Origin: Calycina herbarum | Lineage: Eukaryota > Ascomycota > Leotiomycetes > Helotiales > Pezizellaceae | Direction of reading: 5' to 3' | Length of the DNA stretch: 64,000 nt | Assembly: GCA_001414485.1 (NCBI GenBank) | Contig: LLEY01000059.1 | Coordinates: 298,447-362,446 of the forward strand | Part shown: piece after piece, positions 9,505-20,960 of the stretch | How the letters are laid out: every line of letters begins with the position of its first letter | Position numbering within the stretch: the first letter of the stretch is position 1 | The notes under the pieces: generated by a model | Told to the model about the DNA's origin: nothing | Seen by the model: only the letters and a program-made list of their open reading frames with translations | Databases searched by the model: none | Made by a program: the position numbers and the translations under genes

Positions 9505-11359
9505 TCACTCCCTCCTCCCCTCCAAAACAACACCACCCCTGTTCCCATCCTCCCTCACAACTCTATCCATCTCGCTTCCATCCCAAGGAAGCACCAAATT
9601 CAAAAACACCCCCACTACAGCAGCAACAATAAAAGGTGTCTCAACAATAAGATTCAACCCCTGTTCAAAACCCTGCAACCTAACATTCGCTCCGGAATAA
9701 TCCAAGATACTATTGAACCAAGTAGGTTGCACAATATCCATAAATCCAATTCCCAAACTAGCAGTGAGGATAAACCGATTCCGTCTCGTCCATGCGATGA
9801 GTCCGAGAACCCGGATACCTGCTACGGCAATGGTGCTGTAGAGGAAGACTTGCATACCTCCTAGTACAGAGGGAGGCATAGATCCGAAGACCGCACCGAA
9901 TTTTCCAAAGATTCCCATCAGTATAAGGAATGCGGAGGCACACCAGCCGGCCCTTCGACTTGCGCAACCTGTTAAGACGATGACACCGTTGTTTCCCGCC
10001 TGCGAGACCATAGGGAGACCTGTGCCAAAAGCAGAGAGGAGAGATCCAAGACCGTCACATAAAATACCGCCTTGGATTCGAGAATTGAATTGTGTCCCTT
10101 CAATGTCAACATTCGAGATTTCGGCCGTGGCCAGAATATCTGGCATGCAACTGACAGCCTCGCAGATGAACATGATGAGTAAAGGTAAGATGAGTGCTCC
10201 GTCGACTGAAAGTTTGAAGGTATGGACCCAGAGGAATGTTATTGCCGGTGCTGCGTCGATGTTTTGTCTTGACCAATATCCTGTCGCTCCTGAGATTGCA
10301 CAACCGACAGCTAATCCGAGGACGATTGAGGCAGATTTCATTAACGGGGATCCGAATTGTTCGACGATAATTACCGAGACAAAGACACTGAAGCCAAGTC
10401 CGATAAGTTTTGGATCTCCCCTTTGAACCAGTTAGTACTCTTCATCCCAGATGGCGAGGAACATGCAAAATGACTTACCAAGCAAGAGGTCTTGGAGCTC
10501 CTGTATTAGGACACAAAGCATAAAATCCCTCTCCGCCATTACAATTCGAACTCCCTCCCCAATTTTGCATCCCGCTATTGATCAGGTAAACGCCAACAAG
10601 CAACAACAAACTCCCCGTAACGATTTTTGGGAAGATCTTATTGAGTTTCTTTGGCGGAACCATACTCATAGCAATCTGGATCCAAACTGTACAGAGTATA
10701 CTCCCCAAGATAGCACCCCATGCATCAGGGCATGGCAATTGTGTACCGTCATCTGCTGTTGGGCAGGTTCCATTCGCGTATCGCATCGAGGTATAATTGA
10801 ACGCAATGGGCAAGATATCGAAGGTTGGCCCAACGACCGAAAGTAGCCCAGTACCGATGTAAAATGGTGTTTTGGAAATGTGAACTCGGGTCACCTGCAA
10901 AGCAGTCGCAATTCCGGTCGTGATGAAAGCTGCAGAGACAAGGTATTGTGTAATCTGAGCATCAAAATTAAAGGCACCGCCCGCGATCGCAAGTGGAGGA
11001 GAGACGATAGATCCAATCATCGTGAGAGCATGTTGAAGACCGAGAAGTATCGTGAGTAAAATCGGAACTTCGTCATTGAGGCCGTAGAAAGGAGCTTGGT
11101 AGTTTTTATATTTCTTATTCAGGGGCCAGATATTTGGCGTAATTAGGTAGAGATAATCCTGAGTTCAATCAGTATCTTTTTCCTGTCGAGTGTGGTAAGA
11201 CGAGATACTCACATAATCACCAATCCATCCTTCCCGACTAGTAAAATAATGCTTTAAATGTTGCCGTCGATTCTTCTGATGATCAAAACCCTCATCGATT
11301 GAAGGCGTATAAACAACATCTTGCTCGCCACCAAGTTTCTCGTCACTAGATGGATTCAT
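9505..11359 (-). CDS. NCS2 (NAT) family purine/uric acid-xanthine permease, UapA-like
   Basis: Exons 11213-11359, 10479-11158 and 9505-10420 (introns 54 and 58 nt; the second has a perfect TACTAAC branch point) give 580 residues, the usual length of fungal UapA/UapC proteins. The ATG at 11359 is the first in the frame. Features include the N-terminal FTSREGWIGDYDYLYLITP block, FYGLNDEVPILLTILLGLQHAL in the first membrane segment, PPLAIAGG, about 12-14 hydrophobic segments, and the NAT signature region SQAGNNGVIVLTGCASRRAG. In the A. nidulans consensus [Q/E/P]-N-x-G-x4-T-[R/K/G] the first position here is Gly. The TM8 block reads CEAVSCMPDILATAEIS, so the Glu and Asp that bracket the substrate site in UapA are spaced wider. 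It is expected to be a plasma membrane H+ symporter for oxidised purines or a related heterocycle. It is divergent from the aminohydrolase gene at 11863. Confidence 0.88.
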
Positions 11360-11862
11360 GGTCAACAAGCTGGCCAGAAAAAGAATGATGCCAAAAGTCA
11401 ATTGAACATTTACTCACCTCCTAAAGTGGTTCTCTCCGCCTTTATTAAATATTCTAGATTTTACGAATTTGGTTGCGATGTTCGCGGTATTGATTGATGA
11501 ACGGCTAGATTGGTGCACGGAGGGAGAAGAGTGGGAGGAGTGATAACAATTAGGAGACGACCGTGACCAATCAGCGTTCTGGGATTGCAGTTATCAGATC
11601 GGAATCGCCCGCAACGCCACGTTATATGGGGAATCCTAGCATAAAACCCGTGGGTTGATTTCTTTTTGATATCTTTTGAGGCGAAGTTGATAGTCGGTGG
11701 AACCCTATCAGTTTTGTGTTTGAGAAATACGAAAAGCAAGCACCCGGCGAGTGGGACTGCGTCGTACGGATGAATCCCGATTTTAGGAGGTGCACAACTA
11801 AATCTGTTCAAGTCTCCTCAAACTCCATTACCAAGTCCAAGACTGGGGAATCAACTATCATA
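11360..11862. promoter_or_regulatory. Shared divergent promoter of permease and aminohydrolase with GATA and UaY-like sites
   Basis: This 503-bp interval separates the two divergent start codons. HGATAR sites, the target of the nitrogen regulator AreA/NIT2, are seen at 11541-11546 (TGATAA, +), 11591-11596 (TGATAA, -) and 11688-11693 (TGATAG, +). At 11599-11612 there is TCGG-N6-CCGC, one base from the purine activator UaY consensus TCGG-N6-CCGA, and it sits 2 bp from the second GATA site. Function is inferred from these motifs. Confidence 0.5.
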
Positions 11863-13345
11863 ATGTCAGCCCAAAAATCAACCATCTACTACAATGCAAC
11901 GATAATAACTATAAACGCCACCCGAGATATAATTCTCGATGGAGAAATCCATGTAACCGGTACCTACATAACCGCGATCGGAAAATCATCGACACTCTCA
12001 AGAAACCCAGACACAGAAATCGTCAACTTGAATGGCCAAATTGTTATCCCGGGACTCATCAACACCCATTCTCACCTCGCACAGTCACTTCTTCGTGGAT
12101 TGGCGGAAGACCTACCACTTCATTCATGGCTTTGCGATGCTATTTGGCCATTGGAAGCATGTTACGATGCAGACGACGGATATGTAGCTGCAAGATTGAC
12201 AATCGCTGAGATGTTGAAGAGTGGGACGACTTGTTTCTTGGAGAGTATGTTGACGCACCGATCGGGATTTGAGAATGTAGTACGAGCTGTTGAAGAAAGC
12301 GGAATAAGAGGTTGTCTTGTTTGTTCCCCTTCCAACAAACTTGAAAACGCTGAAGCTAATTTGTAAAAAGGCGAAATTGGTAAAATTTGAAGAAAGCAAT
12401 AAAAAACTCAACATCACCGACCCAAGAGATAAAGATGTGGAATCCATGTCCATTTCATCAATGCTTGCCGCACACTCCAAGTACAACAACTCATTTGATG
12501 GCAGACTGAAAGTGTGGGCAGCCGCAGGTACACCCAGAGGATCACCATTATCCTCCCATCTCTCCATAGGCGAAGCCTGCCGTGAGCATGATATTGGAAT
12601 CACCATGCATTGCGCTGAAGCTCCAGCTGATCTGACAATCTATCGAGACTGTTATGGCTGTACGCCAATGGAGTTTTGTGAAGCCGCAAAACTCACAGGA
12701 CCTCGAACAGTGCTTGCTCATATGGTACATCTCGATCTTTCTATCGATTTACCAATTCTCAACAAAACAAAAACCTCGGTAGCTCACAATCCCAACAGCA
12801 ATCTCAAACTTGCATCTGGAATTGCCAAAATCCCCGAGATGTTGGAAGCCAAGGTGAACATCAGTCTAGGAACTGATGGTGCGCCATGCGGGAATACCTA
12901 TGATATGTTTCGGGAAATGCATCTGGCTGGCATATTACACAAAGGCGCCAATCTTGATGCAGCACTTTTAGGTGCCGAAGAAGCGTTGGAGATAGGTACT
13001 ATAAATGGAGCGATTGCCTTGGGTTTGGAAAAGGAGATTGGGAGTCTGGAAGTGGGCAAAAGGGCAGATTTTGTGGTGATTGGTACTGGTGGTTTACATG
13101 CAGCACCATTTGATAAGGACCAAATTCTGAAGGGTGGTGTCAGCCCGGTAACCACCGTAGTATACAGCTGCAGTGGAGCAGATGTGAAAATGGTTGTGGT
13201 GAACGGAGAGGTGCTCGTAAACAATGGTGTTTTGGTAAAGATGGATGAGGAAGAGATATTGAGAGAAGCCAAAGAGTCGGTAGAAGGGATTAGAAATCGC
13301 TCCGGCGTGAAAGCTGCAAATAGAAAAGGGTGGAAATATATCTGA
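11863..13345 (+). CDS. Amidohydrolase of the Atz/Trz-SAH deaminase type (heterocycle aminohydrolase)
   Basis: Two exons, 11863-12318 and 12371-13345, with a 52-nt intron (GTTTGT...AAAAAG), give 476 residues. The ATG at 11863 is chosen because the protein then begins at a typical MSAQKSTIYYNATIITIN beta strand. Metal-site motifs: NTHSHL (HxH) near residue 71, GITMHCAEAPAD, LAHMVHLD, AHNPNSNLKLASG and GTDGAPCGN, the order of the cytosine/Trz-like amidohydrolase clan with a mononuclear divalent metal. LRGLAEDLPLHSWL and IWPLEA resemble the TrzN/AtzB and SAH/MTA deaminase groups more than classic guanine deaminase. The C-terminal EIGSLEVGKRADFVVIG returns to the composite beta domain. Splicing restores GCLAKLVKFEE across the intron. 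Pairing with the purine permease suggests deamination or hydrolysis of a purine-like ring. The substrate is not predictable from sequence. Confidence 0.85.
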
Positions 13346-14745
13346 ATACAGGAAGTAAATTATAGTAACGCTGTAACTTTGAAATATTTCGAGTTGCCAG
13401 TTGAAGTTTGAACGGGTCCACATGGGTTTGCACTAGCAACATCACATTTTGAAGATCCACTAGATCTCACCACCTGTGTATCAAGTCCTGATGAACAACA
13501 ATAATTCAGCCTATGTTTTTGGTAAACTGGAAGTACTTCACTTCAAAGCTTTGAAGTACGACTTGGCTCTCAGCTCTCGATTCCTTGTTCCTCAAACAAA
13601 CCCCCACCTCGGCAAGGGCTTCGACCTCGACTTCTGGTCACCAGTGAGGGAGTGAGAGTGAGGAGGGTATCGTATCGGTCTGTTCTCGCTGGCGCTCTCC
13701 CAGGAGGTCGCTCCTTCCCTCTCGACTTAGGCCAGACCTTGTTCTGCCACGACGAGCGCGAGAAGAGAAGGCACGACCCCCGACCAGTCCAGAGTATGAA
13801 CCACCCCTCCCCCCTCACTTCGCCCCCTCCATATACACACTTTCTTGTCGTCGAAAACGGATCGCGTGGGGTGGGAGAATGAGGTTGAGGCAAAGTCTTT
13901 CACCTCACTCTCCCTCGTTCGAGGATTTCGCTCCACGGTGGCGAGGGGGCATTCCATCAATATACGAATTGTTCTCATGAATCTCTGCAGTTTCGGGAAA
14001 CTTTGTCGATCCGCAGGTTGTGTGCCCTACCCATCATTCCCATCGTTGGCATCCTTCAATCCCTTGAATAAAGTGTCAAAGCAAGCATCGTCAGCCTATA
14101 TCGTCTGGAGCGGATTCGAGCTGGTACAAATAGCTATAATCGGCGTGCCATCGAAGTGCTATTGGTTTTCCCTGCGATTACGGGGATGTTGACGCCTCAG
14201 GCAGAGGGTTGAAATGCCCCCTATTCCTGGGACAATTTCCTCTCGGGGAACATTGTTTTCGCCCAAGATGCAGATTGCAAAGATTTAAGTATAGTTGTCA
14301 CAGTTTATTATGCTTCTGCTGATATTTTGTACGAGTATTGTTGGGAGAAGACAACCGTCTCCCCCCTTTCTTCTTTCAAATTTTCATTGTGTGCCCTATG
14401 TCGAAAACTATCACGAGAGCCTTCTCCCATCTTTACTTCTAGACTGGTCCAGAACCATGATCTAATCGGGGGGAAATTTGAGGGAACCAATCTTAGAAAG
14501 ATTTTATGTCTTGGCATTCTGTTTTGTTTTGTTTGCTATTCGACGCCATCGTGGCTTAAATCTCACTGCCGTCGAAGAAGTCGGACGTATTCAATATATT
14601 ATGATGTAAGCTGCCCAAAAGGGGTGCAGGAAGTTCCTCAGCCAAGTTGCAAACTCTTATTATCTTAATCAACTGTTATTAGGAAACCTGCAATCTAACA
14701 GTCTTCTCTAGAAACTTTCTTTCTTGCCTTCATTAATCCTTCATT
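13346..14745. other. Long intergenic region, including nested palindromes at 13530-13560
   Basis: 1.4 kb without a credible gene. CTTCAAAGCTTTGAAG (13541-13556) is a perfect 16-bp palindrome, preceded by the palindrome GAAGTACTTC (13530-13539). The stretch 13560-13960 is pyrimidine-rich and relatively GC-rich. The short frames show no domain or homologue that I recognise. The last few hundred bases are presumably the promoter of the next gene. Confidence 0.4.
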
Positions 14746-17235
14746 ATGGCTAGTAGCAGTCTACACTTACCGTCATCGTCCAGTAGCGGGACTATCGAAT
14801 TGGATGCACGAGGAATTGACCTCACGACAGCCTTGATCGAAGCAGCCTCGTCACCAAACAAGATCATCAACCTCGCCATAGAACTTGGACACTGGCTTGG
14901 ACGCGAGAAGTTGAATCGTTTTCAACTGGAAGATTTCATAAAGAAAAGTAGAGACTTGAACAAGAAGGCAGAGGCCTTTTACGACGAGGTCATGCAAGGC
15001 GAGAAAACCCCCCCGATTGCAAACCTTGCTTTGAAACAATCAGGTTCTTTGGGTCGCTTGATGGTTCGAGATCCATGGTTATCGTGGATTGTCTCTACAA
15101 CAGCATGCCTTTTTGAATGTCATCGAGAGAATTATGTTTCTGAAACCTTGTGCATGATTCTGATCCAGGGAAGCGTTCCTTCAGATTCAAAACTTGATCT
15201 TCGGGAACTTAAGCGTCATCCAAGTAGGATCCAGCTCAAAGCTGTCGCTGATAAGTTGGTATTGAGTGTGTGGTTCAACGTTGTCAATTCTGGGAACTGC
15301 GTGACACCTTTACCGGAATCAGTCAGTGAAGTGTGTTCTCGGGGGCATAATCTCGCCAGTGAAGACTTGGCTATTATTATCAATGAATTGCGTGCCCCTC
15401 GACAAAGCGTCATCATTCAGTCAACACATCTTCTTCTCGATCTTACTCGGTGGTTGCTGATGCACTTTGATGGAGACTTGCAAGTCATCGTCAATAGCAA
15501 GATTGTGTATAAGGCAAGCCTTGGGTCAAGTGGTCGCAAAATCGAGCTTCGGGTGGATAAATATTGCACCGAATCATGTGATGACACTACACCCAGCACA
15601 TACAGCCTCCTCGTCGACATTTCAGGTAGTTACAAAGAGCTTTGGAGTGGACGTTATAAACTCCCGCATCTACAAAATATGCAACCAGTAAGCCGACAAC
15701 GATTGTACTCTATTACGCGAACATACCCGCCAGAGAGTAAAGCCGCAACACCGAGCTTACATGTTGCTGTAAAATCCACAGCACAAGAAATAGTCTCCTG
15801 GTTACTCACTATACCGTTAATGCGTTAAAGAAGATGCCCAGATCTTGGATTCTTCGCAGCCATGTTCAGTAGACCCAAAGAAGGCGCCACTTCAATAACA
15901 GTCTCCAACATCATCGGTAGAAGCCCTGGTATTCTCAACCATAGAGGTTCAACGGGAGTCACTAAAACTGTCTTTGCGGAAAGATCAGTCGCACCTGAGG
16001 GGGAAGTTTCAGACCAAGACAATTTACATAAAAGCCAGGAGCAAGTAAGCAGGAAACGGGTTTTAGACAATATTTTCGGACATTTCCCCATTTTCCAGGA
16101 TTTAGCAATTATGTGTTGTAGCTGTCGATCCTGCCACTCGCATTCACAAACTCCCTCGGTTTCAATCCTTCGTGGAAACGGCTGTGTGCGAACAACAGCA
16201 TTCCAAGAGACCCTAACACTGATCGCCCATGGAATCGCGGATGGATTTGGTGTCGACGATGTTTCTGCAGCTTCTGATACGACTCCTGTTACTGAAGCCA
16301 TGATATGTCTTCTCCTCCAAGAGTTATGTGAAGATAATAGGATTATTTGGGACACATGGCTTAGTGTTGCTGCATGTGTCTTCCTTGGATGTCCATTTCA
16401 ACGTCATGTTTTGGATGTTAAAGACGGTGGCACAACTTATGCAGCAATTCAGTATGGGAACCTAGCAGTGGTCGCACCTTGGGTAGACTTGTCACAACAG
16501 CTTATGGTGGAAGGTTGCTTCCGTCTTACGCCAGCCAAAGGTCGTGTTGGAATTACTACTTATGATAGCGAAGACCGAGAGCAATTTCGAAGTGTTGAAG
16601 AAGAATTTGCCATCATTCAGACAGGAGCAACAGGAGACACCAGAAGTCTGTCCCGCGAATATCCCAAAGAATCAATTCTCCCTAGAGCCGAAATTACTTT
16701 GGATGATGACCACACAATACCGGATGTGGACTTCATTCTCGTTTCTGTTGCAGAGTCCGTCTATCGACTTCTAATGAGAGTTCAAACACAGAACTACAGT
16801 CGTATTATTGACTCCAGTGGTACCATAAAACGCATCACGAGAACACTCCCACTCCATCCCCGCTGTCCACACACCAAGACCTGTACACTTCCAAAATTAG
16901 CTTTACTAGCCTCGGTTTACTCCTTTGATGATGTTGTTGGTCTGTGGTGTAAATGGGATGATGAGGGTGCTTATGAAGTTTCAAATGAGGAGGAAAAGCC
17001 GGCAACATACCATATAACCGAGAGACTTACCAGCCAGCTGCAGCAAAATATTGCCTTGACACTTTCTGTGGATACCATTACTGCAGTTGATAATGGTATG
17101 TGCTTTGATTGCATACTTAAGGTTGTGGAACGAGTTGAGAATCCTCCTGATCGAGCAGACCGTCTCCACGACAGATTTTTGGTTATTGGCGGGGCAGTTG
17201 GAGATAAAGCACTGGCCGTTCGTCGTGAGATATAA
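14746..17235 (+). CDS. Large orphan fungal protein; one in-frame stop, probably in a short intron
   Basis: Two long frames, 14746-15828 (360 codons before the stop) and 15862-17235, lie in the same phase and are separated by a single TAA at 15826-15828. Read together they resemble one ascomycete-specific protein of roughly 810 residues. A removable intron fits: GTTAAT at 15816 to TTCAG at 15869 (54 nt), or GTTACT at 15801 to the same acceptor (69 nt). Both keep the phase and delete the stop. The N-terminal half has a Ser-rich leader and a helical region (LIEAASSPNKIINLAIELGHWLG); the C-terminal half has CCSCRSCHSHS, IAHGIADGFGVDDVSA and CPHTKTC, so cysteine pairs are conspicuous. No enzyme motif or signal peptide is recognised. 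If no intron is used the gene is truncated. No function is assigned. Confidence 0.65.
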
Positions 17236-17591
17236 TCTTGGGGGTTATACATTTTTCCTTGCAATAGCTTGTCCTCACTAACGCGTATCAATGTGTTTCT
17301 TATCGCTGTTAAGATCTTGAATGAATACAAAGATCGAGGTGATGTTTACTTCTTTTGGTTGTCGTTTTTAGCTCTTTGGTGGCGAAGGTTGACGGGGACG
17401 GCGACAACCTTCTATTTTTATCAACGATACTGTGGTCCACAATACCTTCGAAAACTCAAAATTTTCCAGCCATTTCAAATAAAAGGGTTTCAGAATTCTA
17501 TTTATTACTGCAAGTGAGAGCCAACGCTTAATTTCTCCGCCTATTTACATCCCCAAAGGCTTCCCACGCGCGGTTCTACCCCCTTCTACAT
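17236..17591. other. Convergent intergenic region
   Basis: 356 bp between the 3' ends of the orphan gene (+) and the AA9 gene (-), presumably overlapping or adjacent 3' UTRs. No other feature was seen. Confidence 0.4.
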
Positions 17592-18578
17592 TTAACCAGT
17601 CCACACCTTTGGACCAGGAATGGTGTAAGTTGTTGGCTACACAGAGGCTGTTAGCATTGGTACTTTCATATTTTATATAGGCAACGAACCACAGGGTAGT
17701 AGATCTGGATCAAGATTCCAGGGTCAGTTGCCGAGTAAGCCCCTGGGAATGAGACCAATGGGCTCGGTGTGCCACTGCCACCGCCGGTAACAGTAATTTG
17801 TCCACAAGAAAGATAAAACTGTGCACCGTTCTTGTTGCCTGCAGCGTGAAGGCCGATGTGTTCAATTCGTGCAAGATAATCGCCTGATGGTGTCGCCTTG
17901 GGAATTGGGAAGCTGAGAGTTTTCAAGCCTGTGCACGATTAGCAACAATCTTTTCCAGGTAAGAAATACGTACCAGTTGATGGCCAGGTTCCCCCGTTTG
18001 AGTTGAGATCAGTAGGACCTTGTTCAAAAACTTTGAACCAAACAGCACCTGCACCATCCCAGTTTGCGGCAGTCTTTCCCGCTGGAACTTTGGCCAAGTA
18101 CGCTATTGTTGGACCTGGGTGATGGGGGAGTCAGTATTTGCCTCTCAAAAAATGTCTCGGGATACGGCACAGGGAAATGCTGGGGTTCAGGAATAATTCA
18201 AGAGTGACTTAGGAGTGATTTAAGAGAAAGAAAGTGGGAGAACGGTATCCCCATTACCTACCTGGATGTTGAATATCTGGATCGACAGCAAATCCAAGCG
18301 TCTGTCCAGCAGCCACCGAGAGGGTTCCTGGAGCAAATGCTGTTGATGCATCCTTTCCGCATCGAATATCCAATAATGACACATCGGTGACTGGGCCATG
18401 GCTGTTCATGTCGGATCTTTGTCGAACTACACAATGTTTAGAAAAAAAGCGAGCACTGAATTCAAACCATACCTTGTTGCCAAGTCGCTTGAGTGGTGCC
18501 ACCATAATTCAAGGCATTGAAGTTATAATGGGCGTGCGCCACAGAGGCGGAAGCCAAAAGTGCAGTGAGGAGTTGCAT
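17592..18578 (-). CDS. AA9 lytic polysaccharide monooxygenase (formerly GH61)
   Basis: Five exons (18473-18578, 18262-18426, 17974-18114, 17690-17928, 17592-17636) with introns of 46, 147, 45 and 53 nt give 231 residues. A 16-residue signal peptide ([16 protein letters not shown]) is followed by HYNF, so cleavage exposes the N-terminal histidine of the copper histidine brace. The second brace histidine is in DPDIQHPGP. The third motif, [22 protein letters not shown], holds the conserved His, Gln and axial Tyr. The enzyme therefore looks catalytically complete. The end, [19 protein letters not shown], is typical of the family, and there is no CBM1 module or linker. AA9 enzymes oxidatively cleave cellulose or related glucans outside the cell using O2 or H2O2 and an electron donor. 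The last small exon was found by splicing and restores the family C-terminus. Confidence 0.93.
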
Positions 18579-18645
18579 ATTGAGCGAAAATGGGAAATGA
18601 TAAAATGCGGATGATCTGGTTGATAGATTTTGGGAAGATTCTTGC

Positions 18646-18653
18646 CTTATATA
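18646..18653 (-). promoter_or_regulatory. TATA box of the AA9 gene
   Basis: TATATAAG on the minus strand about 70 bp upstream of the ATG at 18578, the only clear core promoter element in front of the gene. Confidence 0.5.
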
Positions 18654-19349
18654 CCAATTTGTGAGCTTGATTCCATTCTCATTGGTGGTTTCTTTGAAAG
18701 GTCACTTGCGAAGAATAAATTATCTGTCCCCATGGAACTTCCTCACTTGGTAGAGGTTCCGTGTCTTTCATCTTAGGCTGAGGTAACTTTGATCAGTTTC
18801 TTCTTATTTCTTCGCGGCTGAATAGGATGTATAACCGTGGTTCCGAATTAGCGATTTACAAATTGCTACCTGTGACGATCTTGTCTACTTGGCGCACCCC
18901 ACGGAAACGACTGCCGTATATATATTAATAACGGACGCAGAATATGGGGTATATGTGAGTAACTCCGTGATTCAAATTAACCCTGTTTAAGCGATGCAGG
19001 TTAAGCTTTGTCGCTGACATCTAGAATCATCACGTCATTCTACAAGTTCACCAATCTTGACTCTCACCAACTCATGGTAACTGTACTTACGTTTAATGGT
19101 CACGCGTCTTCAAGGGCAGTTTCACAAAACAGCAATCTCGCTTAGTCAAGCTTTAGGTTTCTGATGAAGTATTGGCAACGTCCCCTTGGGTTTTACAAAC
19201 TTGAAGATCAGCAGCAACATATATGTTATATATTGCAAGCAGGTATGGTGGGGATCAAACAATAAGGGCGATTAACAAATGTGTTCGACAAGCATGTTCA
19301 CCTATCTCCATGGCTTGTGACTCGAAAATTGGTGTTTTATTCTTAATAT
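18654..19349. other. Intergenic region
   Basis: Upstream region of the AA9 gene and 3' flank of deoxyhypusine synthase. No gene, RNA or repeat was recognised. Confidence 0.4.
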
Positions 19350-20622
19350 TTATGATGCTTCGGCGCTTTCGGGTGCTGTTGTATCTGTCTTCTCCGTTGT
19401 CTCGCTGTCGGACTCAGGCTTTGCAAAGGTAGCAGCCACAATCATGGGGAAACATGCCGTTGCTTCAACGAATACCTGGGCTCGTAAGTCAGCTCAAGCA
19501 TAAATGTGTTTATGGGTTGAAAGTGGCTTGCCTTGACACTGCTTGCGCCTGCTTTGATCTTTCCCCAGCTCACAGCTTCATCCGTACTTGCCCCTGCATC
19601 ACTGCCGTCGAACTCCTGATTGGTATTGATGTAAACTGCACTCTCAGCGCCATTTCTCATCAGGCAAGCGTTGGCAATGTGGTGCTTGATGACCCCCCCA
19701 CCTAAAATAATCATTCCAGCGCGCTTCGCAAACACACCTAATGTATTGATGCGACGTATATCTTGGACAATGTCGATTTTGAGTTGTAACGGCGATGACC
19801 TAAAGGTGTGAAAGTATGTCATGTCTCCAAAACTGCCGTCCATCAATGCCGGACAAAATATCGGGATATCGTTCTTATATGCCCAATAGCACACGGACCG
19901 CTCATCATTGATCTCCTTACCTAGGCGATGAATTACCTTGGATGGCGTCCAGTTTATCTCGTCTTCTGTGCCTTTACTAGCCTCCTGTTCTTCTAACATT
20001 TTATCGAGAATCGGCACCACCCAGTCCTCAAACGCACAGTAGTTCTTGTTTGGGACTAACAGATTGCCTATTCGATTCAGCCCTTGTGCCCGAAGCGCCG
20101 CGCCAGGCATATTGAATGAGCCCATATATGTATCCCCCAAACACTTGATCAAGTCCTCTTCTATACCACCAGCGGATGTCACCACCGCCGAAACATGTTT
20201 ATGCTGAATTAGGTACCGAAATACACCACGCAAGCCAGAAGAAATTAGATTCGAAGTGTAGCCGAGAAATATGGTGGTTCTATCGCCAGTCTCGGGGCAT
20301 CGCCAGGCTCTCTGCAATGATATTTGTTAGCTCCTTTACAATTATTATGAACTAAATTGAAAAAGTAGCTAAGGAGGTGGGAAGAGTTCCTTGCCATTTC
20401 GTTTATGATCCGTACAGCTTCGCCGATCGAACTTGCTTGGAATCCCATATTGCTGGTAGAGTTAATTAGGTCTTCCACAGTCATGGATCTTCCGGCAAAA
20501 TCATCAAAGTTCAGATCATCGACTTTCTGGGCCCCATCTGGCATGGTGATCGATTGCTTAAGGACTGCCGCTGTAGAGACTGGTGGCGCGGCATTCTTGC
20601 CATCAACACCGTTGGTCGCCAT
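19350..20622 (-). CDS. Deoxyhypusine synthase
   Basis: Exons 20395-20622, 19532-20311 and 19350-19475 give 377 residues, close to the usual 370. The enzyme transfers the aminobutyl group of spermidine to a lysine of the eIF5A precursor in an NAD-dependent reaction, the first step of hypusine formation, in the cytosol. Diagnostic blocks: [98 protein letters not shown] and [21 protein letters not shown], which contains the catalytic lysine (WGK). Both introns (83 and 56 nt) must begin with GC (GCAAGG at 20394, GCAAGC at 19531) to keep the conserved [13 protein letters not shown] and [14 protein letters not shown] junctions. The Asp/Ser/Thr-rich C-terminal tail is variable in fungi. The start codon lies about 340 bp from the edge of the RIP-mutated block. 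Confidence 0.95.
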
Positions 20623-20960
20623 TGTGCCTGCTCCTCTTGTCTGCTGCAGGTGTATAATGTCTCTCTTGTATTGGCCCTTCTAGGACTGTGCTGAGACGAG
20701 GAGCTCAAAAAGAGAAGCGTGAGAAGAAGTATTGTGTAGGCAGATAAGGTTACGACACAAATTCTTATGCCTCCAGTGTAACTTGAATATTATTTTCCAG
20801 CCCCCTGGAGTGGAGGGGTTATCTTCACGTGATGCATACAACGTACAGGGATAAACAAATGTAAAAACGCCACTACCTTGGCATCACCGCTGCTATAATA
20901 TAACACTATTTTTTAAAGGTTTTGCCACTTGAATTTGATGAAGCTATTCAGAACTTTGTA
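20623..20960. other. Promoter of deoxyhypusine synthase and heterochromatin edge
   Basis: Normal base composition with CpA and TpG present continues to about 20.95 kb. Immediately beyond, these dinucleotides disappear. This is the transition between the gene-bearing and the RIP-mutated part of the window. Confidence 0.6.

Noticed and set aside
13570..14192. Several short frames in the 1.4-kb gap (107, 76, 83 and 115 codons)
   Set aside because: They overlap each other on both strands with no recognisable domain, signal peptide or splice context. They are GC- and pyrimidine-rich low-complexity translations.
15825..16355. 176-codon minus-strand frame
   Set aside because: It is a shadow of the orphan gene on the plus strand, with no signal or domain of its own.
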